Part shown: positions 12,423-24,180 of the stretch, piece by piece
How positions within the stretch are numbered: the stretch's first letter is position 1
Layout: the number at the start of each line of letters is the position of its first letter
Source of the DNA: Hofstenia miamia
Taxonomy: Eukaryota; Xenacoelomorpha; Acoela
NCBI GenBank assembly: GCA_004352715.1
Contig: SCFE01000004.1
Span: 2,986,632-3,050,631, forward strand
DNA: 64,000 bases
Reading direction: 5' to 3'
The notes under the pieces: generated by a model
What the model was told of the DNA's origin: nothing
Database searches by the model: none
What the model saw: the letters and a program-made list of their open reading frames with translations, nothing else
Program-made: the position numbers and the translations under genes

Positions 12423-12622
12423 GTGTTCCCATTTGATTTTTCACAGCGGTATAACTTTCGCCCAGCTTTAAAGAACAGAGTTGAGTGGCAGCGGGGTGAA
12501 CGTGTTCTCATTAGAGGTGAGTCGCCCCGCTGTCACTCAAAGCGGAGCGAAAAATTAATTGGGAACACAGATTTCTTCAAGGGGGGCGACTCACAGGGGG
12601 TTGACTCAACTCTAATGGGAAC
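12423..12622. mobile_element. Nested foldback (MITE-like) element
   Basis: This 200-bp, relatively GC-rich patch carries several inverted pairs: 12423-12443 with 12548-12567 (GTGTTCCC type); 12481-12496 with 12525-12540 (15 of 16 paired); 12517-12528 with 12583-12594 (12 of 12); 12503-12515 with 12610-12622 (12 of 13). Outer words AAGGTGTTCCC and GGGAACAGGGCCTT may be terminal repeats. An 87-codon frame over it is a by-product. Confidence 0.7.
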
Positions 12623-13026
12623 AGGGCCTTAGTGTAGTGATATTCTTCATAATATAGTTTTTCATTATTGTTTTGATCAACATATTGTTTTGCTCATGTT
12701 CATCGAAAATTGGACATTAAGCTTAAAAATATTAAATTCTGCAAAATATGCTACCACCAAAATATAAACAAATATTTTCAAACTTACAAATAAAAATAAA
12801 TAAAATATATCATCCGAGTAAAATGGCAATCATGGTATGTGCATGTAAAGAAAATTTTAAGGGCAATGTGTACATACCTATTATATGAGTACGAATTAAG
12901 AAAATATTGTTGACAAATAAAAAATGATAGTATGATAATGTAAACGTTTGGGTGTGGGTAGGGCGCTGTTATGTCTTTGAAACAATTTGCGGTTGCGAGT
13001 TGTTTTGGGTTTAGAAATATGTAATT
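12623..13026. other. Intergenic, no gene seen
   Basis: AT-rich, with no supported coding sequence on either strand. Confidence 0.5.
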
Positions 13027-14150
13027 ATGTCCGCCCTTAATGAAAACCCAGTTCAGCGTCATCTAAAAAACTTTCCCGTATCCTTGATTGGTAACAGATA
13101 TCGTTGGTTTTCTGTCAAATGGTATAAGAAACATAAGTGGCTAGAGTATTTTGTTTTAGACGCTTTGTTCTGCCACCCATGTGGCCACTATGATCAGCAT
13201 AGTGAGTTTCACAGCAACTGGAAAATCCTCTTTTAGAAATACATAAATCATGAAAAGTCGAAATCCCACATGTCTGCCAATTAAAACTTAAAAAATTGGA
13301 AAGAGCCTCTTTGACATATGGTTCAGTTATAGATCACCTCGGCCTCTTCAATAACATGACCTATATCTCGGATCACAAAGCTAATATTTTGACAGTGATT
13401 GATCTGATCTGGGTGTATTTTATGCCAAACAAGGGTTTCCATTGAGAGGAGGTAATGAGACTGATAATTTTCTCAACAGAGGAAACCTTTTAGAATTTCT
13501 GCATCTCATGTGTGAATACAATCCAAATGTGATGTGAAGAATGGATAACTTATCAAAAAATTACAAAACGGAAGTCTCCACAAATTCAGAATGAGATTCT
13601 CGAATTGGCTGTTACACCCCTTAAGAGTCAAACAAAAAAGGGTTGACGGAAGAGCACTTATGCTATCCTGGCAGATGAAGTAAAGTACTGATAAATCAAG
13701 AACTAGTTGCTGTCTCCATTCATTAGCAAATACTAGGTGTGGTAAAGGAGTGAGCTCTTGGGTTTGTGTAAATGGTAAAAAAAGACCAGATCAAGGAGAT
13801 TCTCCCTGAATTCAACCTTGATGTACACAAGTGTGTCAGATTCGGTTTTTGATTAAAATTATTGGGATGAGATTGCAAATCATGGTTCTTCGTGAAATAC
13901 TTCAAAACCTAATGTTAATATTGTTGTTAATGTTGATGCTTATCACATTGCTAATTCCTTTTATATTAATGTATATCCGACATCAGGCTGTTGGGTAGTC
14001 CTCAACAAATGCAGCTTAGATTGAAAGTTACTTCCCACAGAAATGATTTGCTCATCATAAGAGAATGAATCGAAGATCCTTTACGTCTGCTCCCAAGCTA
14101 AATATGAATGTTCCTCGATTATCAAACAACATCCCACAATGCAATAATGA
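13027..14150 (+). pseudogene. hAT-type transposase relic with TTF/ZMYM zinc finger
   Basis: The first part is an open frame from 13027 to 13236 containing RWFSVKWYKKHKWLEYFVLD then ALFCHPCGHY, the TTF-type zinc finger typical of hAT-derived transposases and ZMYM1-like proteins (W..KY.WLEYS...AFCF.CR). KYINHEKSKSHMSAN continues the finger in another frame. QGFPLRGGNETDNFLNRGN, LLEFLHLMCEYNPNV and SPQIQNEILELA then match the usual order of the catalytic core. TYAILADE stands where the first catalytic Asp is expected (LADETTD). Stops and frameshifts are frequent. It is a dead copy of a cut-and-paste transposase or a domesticated relative; no terminal repeats were identified. Confidence 0.75.
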
Positions 14151-14154
14151 GCAT

Positions 14155-15532
14155 TGTATAGTACGAAAAATAAGAAAAGCCGTACAATGATTATGACAAC
14201 ATGATTTTTCAAACCAAATGATGTTTTGACAGCTTTATTGCGACCCTAATGTTGATAAGTTTGTACCTTGTGCATCACCATTTGGTCGAAAACGAAATTT
14301 GTTGTAGGAAATGCTGCAGAGTATATATAGTTTAATGCTATGATTTTACGCTTCAAACCAAAAAACAAAGTGTTTCATTGGCTGGTTTACAGGAGCAGTG
14401 TGCTGCAAGATTAGCATAACAAACTATATTATAGTCACTAAGTGTAACTAATTGCGCTTAATTTTATCTTGAAGTATCGAGGACTTTTAGACAGATGCCA
14501 AGTAAAAATTGTGAAGCATCTTTTTTCTTGTGTAGGAAAACGTCATTCTAGCTCTATTTTATGTTCATTACGATTTTGAATCAAAACGACAATAATTTTG
14601 CAATAAATGTTCACTTTTCATGAATTGCATTGATGTTGACGCTCTAACACTCATCCACTTGCGCAGCTTTATAGTTCCTCATGAGGATAATTCAAAGTGA
14701 ATTTTTCGAATTGATTGAACATGTTAGAAATTAATGCACTGCCCTTCANAATACTATATATAATATGATATATGTGGTACATGCACGAGGCGCCTTGGCG
14801 CCGAGAAGTTTCATTATTAGTTAATGAATTAAATGCAGTGTATCTACATAGGAAAATCTACGAGGCGCCTTGGCGCCAAGAAGTTTCATTATTATATGTA
14901 GTGCCTTATTACTGTGAAATTTACTTGCCATTCTTTNTTGTATAGTACGAAAAATAAGAAAAGCCGTACAATGATTATGACAACATGATTTTTCAAACCA
15001 AATGATGTTTTGACAGCTTTATTGCGACCCTAATGTTGATAAGTTTGTACCTTGTGCATCACCATTTGGTCGAAAACGAAATTTGTTGTAGGAAATGCTG
15101 CAGAGTATATATAGTTTAATGCTATGATTTTACGCTTCAAACCAAAAAACAAAGTGTTTCATTGGCTGGTTTACAGGAGCAGTGTGCTGCAAGATTAGCA
15201 TAACAAACTATATTATAGTCACTAAGTGTAACTAATTGCGCTTAATTTTATCTTGAAGTATCGAGGACTTTTAGACAGATGCCAAGTAAAAATTGTGAAG
15301 CATCTTTTTTCTTGTGTAGGAAAACGTCATTCTAGCTCTATTTTATGTTCATTACGATTTTGAATCAAAACGACAATAATTTTGCAATAAATGTTCACTT
15401 TTCATGAATTGCACTGATGTTGACGCTCTAACACTCATCCACTTGCGCAGCTTTATAGTTCCTCATGAGGATAATTCAAAGTGAATTTTTCGAATTGATT
15501 GAACATGTTAGAAATTAATGCACTGCCCTTCA
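14155..15532. repeat. About 594-bp direct duplication bracketed by single Ns
   Basis: 14155-14748 is repeated almost exactly at 14938-15532; one base differs near the end of the FASTA-order text (GCATTGATG versus GCACTGATG) and one indel is present. A single N stands immediately after the first copy (14749) and immediately before the second (14937). This is most easily explained as an unmerged contig overlap with a short insert, rather than a real duplication. Confidence 0.85.
14786..14894. repeat. Two 34-bp copies of a GGCGCC palindromic motif
   Basis: CGAGGCGCCTTGGCGCC followed by RAGAAGTTTCATTATTA occurs at 14786-14819 and 14861-14894, 75 bp apart, with one difference. The second copy contains the 12-bp palindrome CTTGGCGCCAAG. 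It is a GC-rich island in AT-rich DNA, lying wholly in the piece between the two single Ns. Confidence 0.85.
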
Positions 15533-16698
15533 CAGTTATTTGCCGGATATGGCCAGCTCGAATATGTTGAATTTTTAGCATAGAGGTGTTGCTTGAAAGA
15601 AAAATCTAGTGGAGTTTAGGCAATGCTTTTCGGGCCCAACAGAGAGTAATCTCTCCCTCTTTTTGGAAAAACTAGATAATCTCGATCTTATAATAGTCGT
15701 AATTTATTCCTTTTTTCTAAAAGAGAATTGATGGAGTAACGTGGTCCATTGTCCATTCAATAAACGCTGGGGGCAGCATTGTTATGCAACGTAAATAATG
15801 AAATTTTAGTCCTATAATGGTTAACTCATAATTTAGATGTGATCTTAAAACATCCTCTAGAAAAAATAGGGTTAGAATAAGTTTTTTGAATTTTTCATTT
15901 TTATACCTTAGAATAAAGAATAAATCTGCTATGAAATTTTACAAATTCGCAAATATAGAAAATATTACACTGCTAATGTTAGTTATCCTGTAGAGACAGA
16001 ATTTGCAGATATAAGTGCATTTGAGTACCAATGGGTTGTGTTTGGCTGGGCTGGGCTGAACTCAGATAAATTAAAACTAAATGAGATTTGTGGGCTTGTA
16101 GCTTAACGACAAGCAAATTTATATGTATCATGCAGGTTTAACATTGGGCACTCAGCAGACATGAGCTGGTTTGAACTTATTCTTTGTCAGTCTTCAATGT
16201 ACATATTATAGGAATGTGCTAGATCTGAAAATTAAGACCCACTTACATTTCGGATTATTAGTAAGCGTTTGGAGATCTCACATATATTCCTGCAGATTTT
16301 GCGCAGTGTTGTTAATACTTTTTTCTAACTGTACGAAAATGAAATACTTTTGGTTTGTGAGAAGGAATGGGATATTTTTTTTAGCCGTTGCTAAATTTTT
16401 TCATCAAAATTGTAAAATTTTATCACATATTCGTTATTTTATTTCTTTTTAGACTGGTGCGATTTCAAATTGTTTGGTATCTTAGTGATAAAAAGATATC
16501 CCTTATTTTTTTTCTTATTGTATTTTTAAATTTTATGAATAACAGGGCAGAGAACATGTTGCGGTGGTTATGGGGGTTATAAGAATTATTTTATCATGCG
16601 AAATTTAGCAGCTTAATAATCGAATGAACTTAAATACAATAAAATCTCTATTCTGTTTGCTATAACAAAGAATTGAGAAGAATTTGGTAGTCCATAAC
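15533..16698. other. Intergenic, no supported gene
   Basis: Two overlapping short frames (16171-16452 and 16388-16582) are rich in Phe, Leu and Ile, as expected from T-rich DNA. They lack recognisable domains or splice context. Confidence 0.5.
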
Positions 16699-17459
16699 TA
16701 GGGCAATCAGAATATGACCTAAAAAATAAAAAATATGACCGTACGATACCAATTTATGACTTTTTTCAAGACCTAATGATTTATTCAAAAAATATATCAA
16801 GATATCAAAGATTTTATTGATGCAGATCTGATATTGTATTATAGTACAGCATAAATGTTTTCAGTTTTGATGTTTCGGTTTATAGCAAGTAATTTTTTTA
16901 ACATTCTGAAGCTTCTTTCTACTGAAACATGTGGGACAGCAGTTCTGGAGGGCAGCATAAGTAACCAGCGGTACTTCATTTCTTGAATATCCTTCAATTC
17001 ATTTTTATTAACACGTTTTTGAAAATAAGTTAATGTATGACATGGGTTGTTGCCAAAGAAATTAGGAGATTGCTCTGCAATTTTCCAAAAATTTCAATGA
17101 TGCACTTTCCAGTTTATCAAGAACGAAAAAAAAACAACTATAGCGAATTTTGGCATGATGAAGTAAAGAGATTGAAAACAATATCTATCTTTTATACGTT
17201 GTTTACGGATGAAAACGAAAACCTAAAATTTGATTGGGCCATTATTAATCGGTAAAGTGGTGACACAACAAGCATGACTAAGGAAATTTTTTGCATGACT
17301 CATCTGAAAAACATCAATTTTTGATGGAAGAGATTTAGCAAAACTTGAGCGAATATGACCTTATTGACCTAGTAGCAAAAATATGTCACGTGACTTGAAG
17401 ATTGAACAATATGACTTTTATATGACCGTATATGACTTTATGACTTTTTGGTTACCCTA
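16699..17459. mobile_element. Non-autonomous TIR element, 761 bp
   Basis: The ends are TAGGGCAATC at 16699 and, reversed, TAGGGTAACC from 17459. Both ends carry repeated subterminal ATGAC words (about three on the left, seven on the right in inverted sense), a pattern seen where a transposase binds. A 72-codon frame inside (17037-17255) has no recognised domain. No certain target duplication was found, and the superfamily is unknown. Confidence 0.6.
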
Positions 17460-17683
17460 TTCATAACCCTACTCTACCTGGGCATTTTTATATCCTGTAT
17501 TATATTACATTACAAAAGCCTACGGAACAAGTTCAAAGCATAGAATGTATTATACATGTATATTAAATAAATATAACTAAGAATCTACGATTATTATGCC
17601 TATACAATACTCATATTCTCCAGTGATAAAACAGTTCATATAATTGAATTGCACTTTACACCAATTGAAATGTCATCGCCTTC

Positions 17684-19024
17684 TTATTCATTTTCAGATT
17701 TGTCATCTTGAATAGGCAGTTTTTCACTACTAAGTTCTTTAAATTTAGCATCGTCATACCTAACGCAGAAATTTCCCCACCCAAGTGTAAAAAAGTTTGC
17801 AATAATCAATGGAATGTTGATAGCCAATGTTGTAACAAGCATCAATTGGTAAAATGAAAAATATGTTAATAAGAAACCACCGACTATTTGAGTTCCTATT
17901 AGACGACCTCCTTGTTTTGTTATCATTAACCAAGTATACACAGCAAATCTTACGAAACTTGGTTTTAGGCTTTCCAAATTCACACATTGTTCCAATATAA
18001 AGAGAGCGGAAGCATTTTGAGCCGCAAATCCTGATGCCTGCAATACAAAGGACAAGATATATGCAGTTACAGTTTGCCAGTCAAAAAAATTGATAGCTAC
18101 CAAAATCAGATTACCACAAGTAAACGTAATGAGAGATGATATAAAAATGAAATTATTTACTTTAATTTTTATTAAAAGTGAAATGAGAAACGAAGAAAGA
18201 ATGTAACTTACGTCACGAAAAGTGAAAAAGATCCAGTTATACTCATAACCAATGTCTAACTCTTCTTTGTACACTATTGTTATAGAAGTTTCGAGAAATC
18301 CCGTTATCACCATTAAATATATCAAATACAGTGAAAACACAAGAAAAGGGAACATTTTTGTGTTTTTTATTAATACAATCATTGATTTTTCCTCATCCGC
18401 GTTTGCAACATTTTTAACCCGTTTGGTCTTCATTATTATAGATAAAAGCAAAAAGATGAATAACGATACAAGAAATTGAACTACTCCGAGAATTAAAAAT
18501 GACAACGTTGGTATACCGAATATACGAGCAAACAAGCTACCAATAAGGGGACCTGACATTGAGCCTGCTCCATCAAATATCTGAAGAACTGTAATAAACA
18601 TTGCTTGTTTCTGAGGTATAATGCCTGTCACTATTGGTACCATGCAGCAATTTTCAATGGTATTAGCTATTCCACAGATGAACCTATCAATAATACAAAA
18701 TATTGCAAAAGCCAATGGTTTATCTATGTAGTAACAGAATCCTAAAGCAATCATCGCCACACTTGTAATCGGAGCAGCAAAGATGAAAAACATCTCAATA
18801 TTTATTCTTCCTGCGAACCTTAGCAAAAAGAGATTAGTTAAGAGTCCGGACAAATATACTGATGTCACAATGGCACCAATCGCATATACAGGAACATCTT
18901 TTTCTTCAGCCGCTAAAGGAATCACAGAAAAAATAACTGTTTTATTTGCGGCAGTAAAAAATCGAAGTAACAAGTTCAAAACCACAAAGGCAGAAACTAT
19001 GAATTCTGTTTTAAGGTGAAACAT
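17684..19024 (-). CDS. MFS transporter, SLC18B1-like
   Basis: An intact intronless frame of 446 codons starts at the only upstream-compatible ATG (19024). The protein is almost wholly hydrophobic, with about 12 membrane helices in two groups of six split by a charged loop (near 199-216, KTKRVKNVANADEEK). IFDGAGSMSGPLIGSLF (149-165) fits the Gly-rich fifth helix of vesicular-amine-type MFS transporters, and the order of helices matches SLC18B1 (usual length about 450). Known SLC18B1 proteins move polyamines across vesicle membranes, but the substrate here cannot be inferred. The short C-tail is charged (SSEKLPIQDDKSENE). The absence of introns, unlike the two other genes here, would fit a retrocopy that stayed intact, or a family with few introns. 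No close promoter or poly(A) signal is obvious. Confidence 0.88.
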   Translation of the reverse strand: MFHLKTEFIVSAFVVLNLLLRFFTAANKTVIFSVIPLAAEEKDVPVYAIGAIVTSVYLSGLLTNLFLLRFAGRINIEMFFIFAAPITSVAMIALGFCYYIDKPLAFAIFCIIDRFICGIANTIENCCMVPIVTGIIPQKQAMFITVLQIFDGAGSMSGPLIGSLFARIFGIPTLSFLILGVVQFLVSLFIFLLLSIIMKTKRVKNVANADEEKSMIVLIKNTKMFPFLVFSLYLIYLMVITGFLETSITIVYKEELDIGYEYNWIFFTFRDVSYILSSFLISLLIKIKVNNFIFISSLITFTCGNLILVAINFFDWQTVTAYILSFVLQASGFAAQNASALFILEQCVNLESLKPSFVRFAVYTWLMITKQGGRLIGTQIVGGFLLTYFSFYQLMLVTTLAINIPLIIANFFTLGWGNFCVRYDDAKFKELSSEKLPIQDDKSENE

Positions 19025-19598
19025 TATAAATACTTTAGATATTCCTTCGGCAACTTCAAATTAGCCAGCAATCCTTATCATTTATTGACAAGTATTTGCT
19101 TTAATGGAATGTTGTTGAATTCGGATGTTTGTTATCCGCTCATTTCTTTTCTATATAGGCTTTTGAATTTGTTCATCGCTAGACATTTATACTTCAAGGA
19201 AATTTTATTCGTGATTCTATTTAAACTGAGGCCCATTTTTTAGAAGCAAACGAATTATATATATATATATACTCGACTAGAGGTTGGAAAGCTCAACTAC
19301 TCGATATTTAGAGTAGTCAAAAACAACTCCATATTAACTTTAATGGTAGCTGTTTTCATCAATTTTGCATGTAGTGTTGAAGAATTCATCGACCTTTTGC
19401 TATTTATTTCAAATTACAAGCCTGGCTTCTCTTATTTAGTTTAACATGCATTTCTTTCGTAAATTGATATAGATTTTTTTCAATATATAGCAGTCATTTA
19501 TGGCTTAGATTTGCCAGAAAATTATATCTTAATAAAATTGCACCGCACCTCGAACTCACGAGCTAAGGTCACAATTCCACTCGAACCTACTATGCAGC

Positions 19599-19630
<32 letters not shown>

Positions 19631-21179
19631 GCATATATTATTGATAGTGATGAGATCTGTATCATTAGCCGATTTCCTCCCAACAACTAAACTTGCGTCG
19701 GAAAATGTAATACGACACCAAAGGATAGGAACTTAAAATGCAAGGGAAAAGATAAGATTGACAAGCATAGATAGTTGACCGAAGGGAATTGAATACTGAA
19801 ATAGTCCCAGTGGTAGTAGAAACTAAGGCTGTGCGAGTATCTAAATTTTTGGTTCGATTCTAGTATCGAGTATTAAGAATTCAATACCTCGGATCGGCAT
19901 TTTCGAGATAGAGTAATAAAAAAATTGATTGAAAACAAATATTGTATACTCCGAGGTTAATTACTTCTAATGCAAACTGTTTAATAACATATGTTCGCAA
20001 AGTTTCTTTGACGTGCGTAGTGGCCAAATTGGGAAACAGGTCAACCCGACTCGACCTCGGTTCGATTAAAGTTAGACGGTTCGTGTTGCGAGTAGTGGGT
20101 TATTTATAATCACTAGGATGGAAGAACACTAACAGATTGAGGAAAAAATTTAAGAAGTCAAATATTCCAATCTTCGAAATTCAATAAGATTAATGGATAT
20201 AAATATGTTTGTATTTCTTTATTGATTTTGCATATCTTTATATGCATTAATATACATAAAATTGTAATAAAAATGTACAACTTAATAATTATCTTGAAAA
20301 AATTCATATTCATTTTTTAAAATTTGTGATTTGAAAATTTTTACAATTATTGAGGCTAGTTACAAACATTCTTGCCCACAAATGATCACCACTAAAATTT
20401 CACCCCACACCACACTACATGTGGATCCCCAACCCCAAGGCAAGCCTGGAAATCTCTCCGATTCCCTAAAAGCGGGTGAGTTTTCTGTGTTGAGGGTCAC
20501 ACCGATGCTTATATTATTCGAAGAATAAAAAGACCTTAAATATTAGCAAAATATATACAAATACGTTACCATTTTAGTGTGAACTAAATATATAAATGCG
20601 CACTTCTGAAACAACTAATCTTTGTTCTGTATTACAAATTCCTTCCGATTATTAAATTTAAGCTTGCTGCGTCAAAAAATACTAAGCAATGTTAATTTCT
20701 AATTTTAATGAAAATATTTGAAAGTAAGATGTGCAATTTATTGTCGTTGAGAAGTTTTTTGCATTGCTGGAAGTGCAAAAGTATTTGCTCTATGCTTTCT
20801 ACGGAAAAATTAAGGTAGATATTATTCACTTTAAGCAAGTAGCAGAACTAATTGCTGATTGAAAACTGTAATCTAAAATGGGTGAGAAAAACAATTATTC
20901 CTGCATTTTATTACAAATTTTGTTTCAAAAAAGAGTCACGTGTTTGACCAAGTCTGATGGTTCAGAAGAATTTGATTTATTCGTGACAGCCAGACATTCT
21001 TTTCATCATTGTTGTCTGCTGAGAAAAACAATCTAAATATATTTATGTACGAGAATTTTCCAATTTGAAATTTGTTCTATATATGTGTAAGACACTACAT
21101 GTAAACTAGTATGAAAATTGTATAAACATTTCAAATAACTAGTTGACATCCATGCAGTGATAAAACAAAAATCTTAATC
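19025..21179. other. Intergenic with repeat fragments
   Basis: (TA)n lies at about 19256-19272 and 19604-19630. 19826-19920 (GCTGTGCGAGTATCTAAATT onward) resembles one end of a hAT-type MITE, but its partner end was not found. 20331-20475 is an open stretch ending at a good splice-donor sequence (G then GTGAGT), too little to call an exon. Confidence 0.5.
19604..19630. repeat. (TA)n microsatellite
   Basis: About 13 uninterrupted TA units. Confidence 0.95.
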
Positions 21180-21460
21180 TCCGTTTATGCGATAGGTTTT
21201 CCTTTTGAGTTTATCTGTATTTGCAAAGCCATTAGCAAATTAACTAAACATCATTTGCGTTTACATGATACGTTTTCCCTTAGGCCACGGTTTGACTAAG
21301 TGATTGGTTAAACGTTTTCCCTCATGAATCTATATTCTTAATCGCAAGACATTTTCTAAGTTCATAAGTTTTTCCTTACGAACAATCATTTTGCATTTAC
21401 AAGATAAGCTTTCCCTTACATAATGGGAAGTCATAAGGGAAAACTTATCGTGTAAACGGA
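21180..21460. mobile_element. MITE with 23-bp terminal inverted repeats
   Basis: The left end TCCGTTTATGCGATAGGTTT is matched by the reversed right end TCCGTTTACACGATAAGTTT. Two further copies of the same motif lie inside in the left-end orientation (21257-21283 and 21393-21419), each ending TTTTCCCTTA or a close variant. It is 281 bp, with no coding. The flanks carry CTTAAT on the left and CTTTAAT on the right, not an exact duplication. Confidence 0.75.
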
Positions 21461-23329
21461 ACTTTAATGATGCTTAGTGATAAATATAACAGCTTAATGT
21501 ATGCCTAAACTTTTAATGTTTCTTCACTATGGTATCAATGAAGTTTTTTGAATAACATCTTCGAAAATTTACACAGCCGAACAATTCAGAAAGTTGCATT
21601 CCTGATTTCATTTGTGTAAATGTGTATATTATCCAATAACATACCTAAGGTCCACATAATATTATGCTGCCCTCCCCTACAACATGGTAAAATGGTCAAA
21701 TATTATTACCAACAACCCTACCCATAGACAATTGACGAAGAATGGGGCTTAGGTGTCAAACAAACTAATTCTGACCCATTTCAATCTGATATATGATACA
21801 AATTTACCCAGTATCAGACCAATTTAAAACTTTAGTCTCAAATGCATTTACATTATCTCAAGGGAAGTAAGTCTATTATGTAACGACTTTGAAATCTTAA
21901 ATATCTAAACAATTATGATATGATATTTACTATCATAGTCAACGTTGAAAGCAGTTGAGAAGTTCTGAGACCCAACCTGTAGTTGACCCTCACGATATAA
22001 AGATGGTCCATCACAAGCTATCATTTACTTTTTCAACACACGCTTTACAAATACATATCCCGCGAAACATTAAGCTTGATGTACAATCCGCGTGTATCAA
22101 TCTAACGTTAACAAGTTTGATCTTTAATTATAGTAAGAAAAATTTACATACTTTGTGGTTTGAGGATCATCTTTATTCATTCTGACGTTAATCCCAAATG
22201 AATACGCTCTTGCACAAACACCCTTTTTCGCAGACTTAATTTCACTGTCTTTAACTATTCTCAAATCAAAAGATTCTTTCGGAGGGTTCTAAAATATTGA
22301 AGAGGTGTACTTTCAAATATAGAGTGTTTAGAAATTCAGTTTTCTTTAAGTAACATATGTAAATAAATTGTGAAGTTGTTGACAAAGTTGGAGTTTTTAA
22401 TTAGCTTCACTACAAAAGTTGTAGTAACTGTATATGTCCAATAAAAATTAGGTTAAGATAAACTTCAGTCGATAAATAATATATTCTACAAGTAAAGGAG
22501 TAATCTAATGTTCACACTAATCTAAGTTGGATATTAACATTTTGTAGCAATTATAATAACTATTATAAATGTAATTAAACTCATGTCTTTTTATTTAACT
22601 TAAAATTGTCGGAAACGCATTCCAATGCAAAAATCAGTGTGATAGGACCTTCTATACGGACGTTATTAAGTCATATTTTGTTTTTTAGGTAATACAGTAA
22701 TATTTCTGACTTTTGGGAATTAAAATTATATTTTCTGTTGCTTTCCTCCGATACCACATACTTTTTTCATTTTATTAACTGCTGGTCTGTTTGTAAATAA
22801 ATGAGCGCGAATAAAATTAGATATTGGTAAAATTAAGAAATCAAACTAGCTCAAATTTCATTAGCTGCAAGCAACAGATACAATATAGGTCTTCTTTCAG
22901 TCACTTACAAGTAGTAATACTGGACTCTATCAAGCATTTACATTGAATTAATCATTTTAGCAATGCATAAAGCATACTGAAAGTAACAGAACCAGAACCA
23001 CTAAACATAAAAAAGTGTTTTAAGCAACGCTAGCCAATCAACTCTACTCTAAAATATGCATTGAAAAATACAGCCAAACATGAATAACATAAAGATGGAA
23101 AATTGGTGAAGAAACAGGGATATATTTCAGGAGTGAAAAGGATTTCACATAGCAACTGGCTGAGGCATTCGCGGCTACTGACATGCCACTAGAAAAGCTG
23201 AATAGCATACACCTCAAGGAATTATTTTATTAAGTCAAATAAAGTAAATTTTTGAAACATAAAGTCATATTTTAAGGTTTTTAGGACATAAAAAAATTAT
23301 CCCTATTATAAAAATAACGAAAGTGAACC
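21461..23329. other. Intergenic, no supported gene
   Basis: AT-rich. Frames such as 21955-22185 lack family resemblance or splice context. Confidence 0.5.
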
Positions 23330-24180
23330 AAACAACTTCAGGTCAGTAATATGTCTGCCAACCACTTATAAGCTGTTAACTTACACCAAATTAACTTGTT
23401 ACTTAGAGATCAGGTTGATCTTAGATGAAAAGAAAGGATGTAGTACAATAGTAGAGGATGTATAGATCAGTTGCCTATAGACCAGGCATTGATGGACGAT
23501 TGAAAGAGAAAAAAGACAATTTTAGCTATTGCTTAGATAGCTTTTAGAAAGGCAAACGATATCATATCACATCATAGGTGTTAACTATGAATACTTGAGG
23601 CTAAAGAAATTTCACAGAAGTGGGTTGGGTTCCTATTCCTAGAGAAAAATATGGGAAAGTGACTGAGAAAGATCGGTACGGGTTTAGTCTTAGGGGTGAG
23701 ATATTCTAAGGAGACAGTCTAGTAACTTTGCTGATTGTAGTTAGTTTAATCCAACTCAGAAAACCTGAATAGGGAGCAGCTTAGTATTGCTACTGCTTGT
23801 AGTAGTTTTAATTCCAATCCCAGAAAGCCTGAAGGAGACAGGTATAGGAAATACATTAGAAGAAGAAATGTAGAGCTGTGAGTCACCCATGGTACATTGA
23901 TGACTTGAAGATGTATGTAAGTAGAGAGTCTGAAAAATGCATTCAGCAATTATGAAGATATCAAGGCCACTTCGAGGAAAAGAATTGCTAATTATGGAGG
24001 AAGTTCTACATGTAGAAGCAATGGCATTCAGTCTAATGCAATATTTAAAAAGTGATAATTATTGGAAATCAGTAGGGAGTTGAGAAGGATCAAAACAGAG
24101 TGTTATGTATGAACGAAATGAAGATAGTTTACCAAGTAATCACCAAGTATGAAAAATTACTTCAGAAAAATACCAGACTG
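23330..24180 (+). pseudogene. LINE reverse transcriptase relic, copy 1
   Basis: Plus-strand pieces in shifting frames follow the order of a non-LTR reverse transcriptase: NNFRSVICLPTTYKLLT, DEKKGC, RGCIDQLPIDQALMDD, a degenerate counterpart of AWIDYKKAYD, and the catalytic box as HPWYIDDLKMYV (about 23887-23925). The same order of pieces occurs at 41418-42650, so the two are members of one family. Many stops show it is inactive. The clade was not assigned; the CLPT...QKGC...GCKDQLLI...WIDYKKA signature is that of a widespread animal LINE group. Confidence 0.7.

Noticed and set aside
18252-19019. Plus-strand frames over the transporter
   Set aside because: Antisense shadows of the minus-strand transporter.
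20331-20475. Open stretch ending in a G/GTGAGT donor
   Set aside because: No partner exon or domain; a single donor match is expected by chance in 64 kb.
23746-23949. Minus-strand 67-codon frame
   Set aside because: Antisense of the LINE catalytic region.
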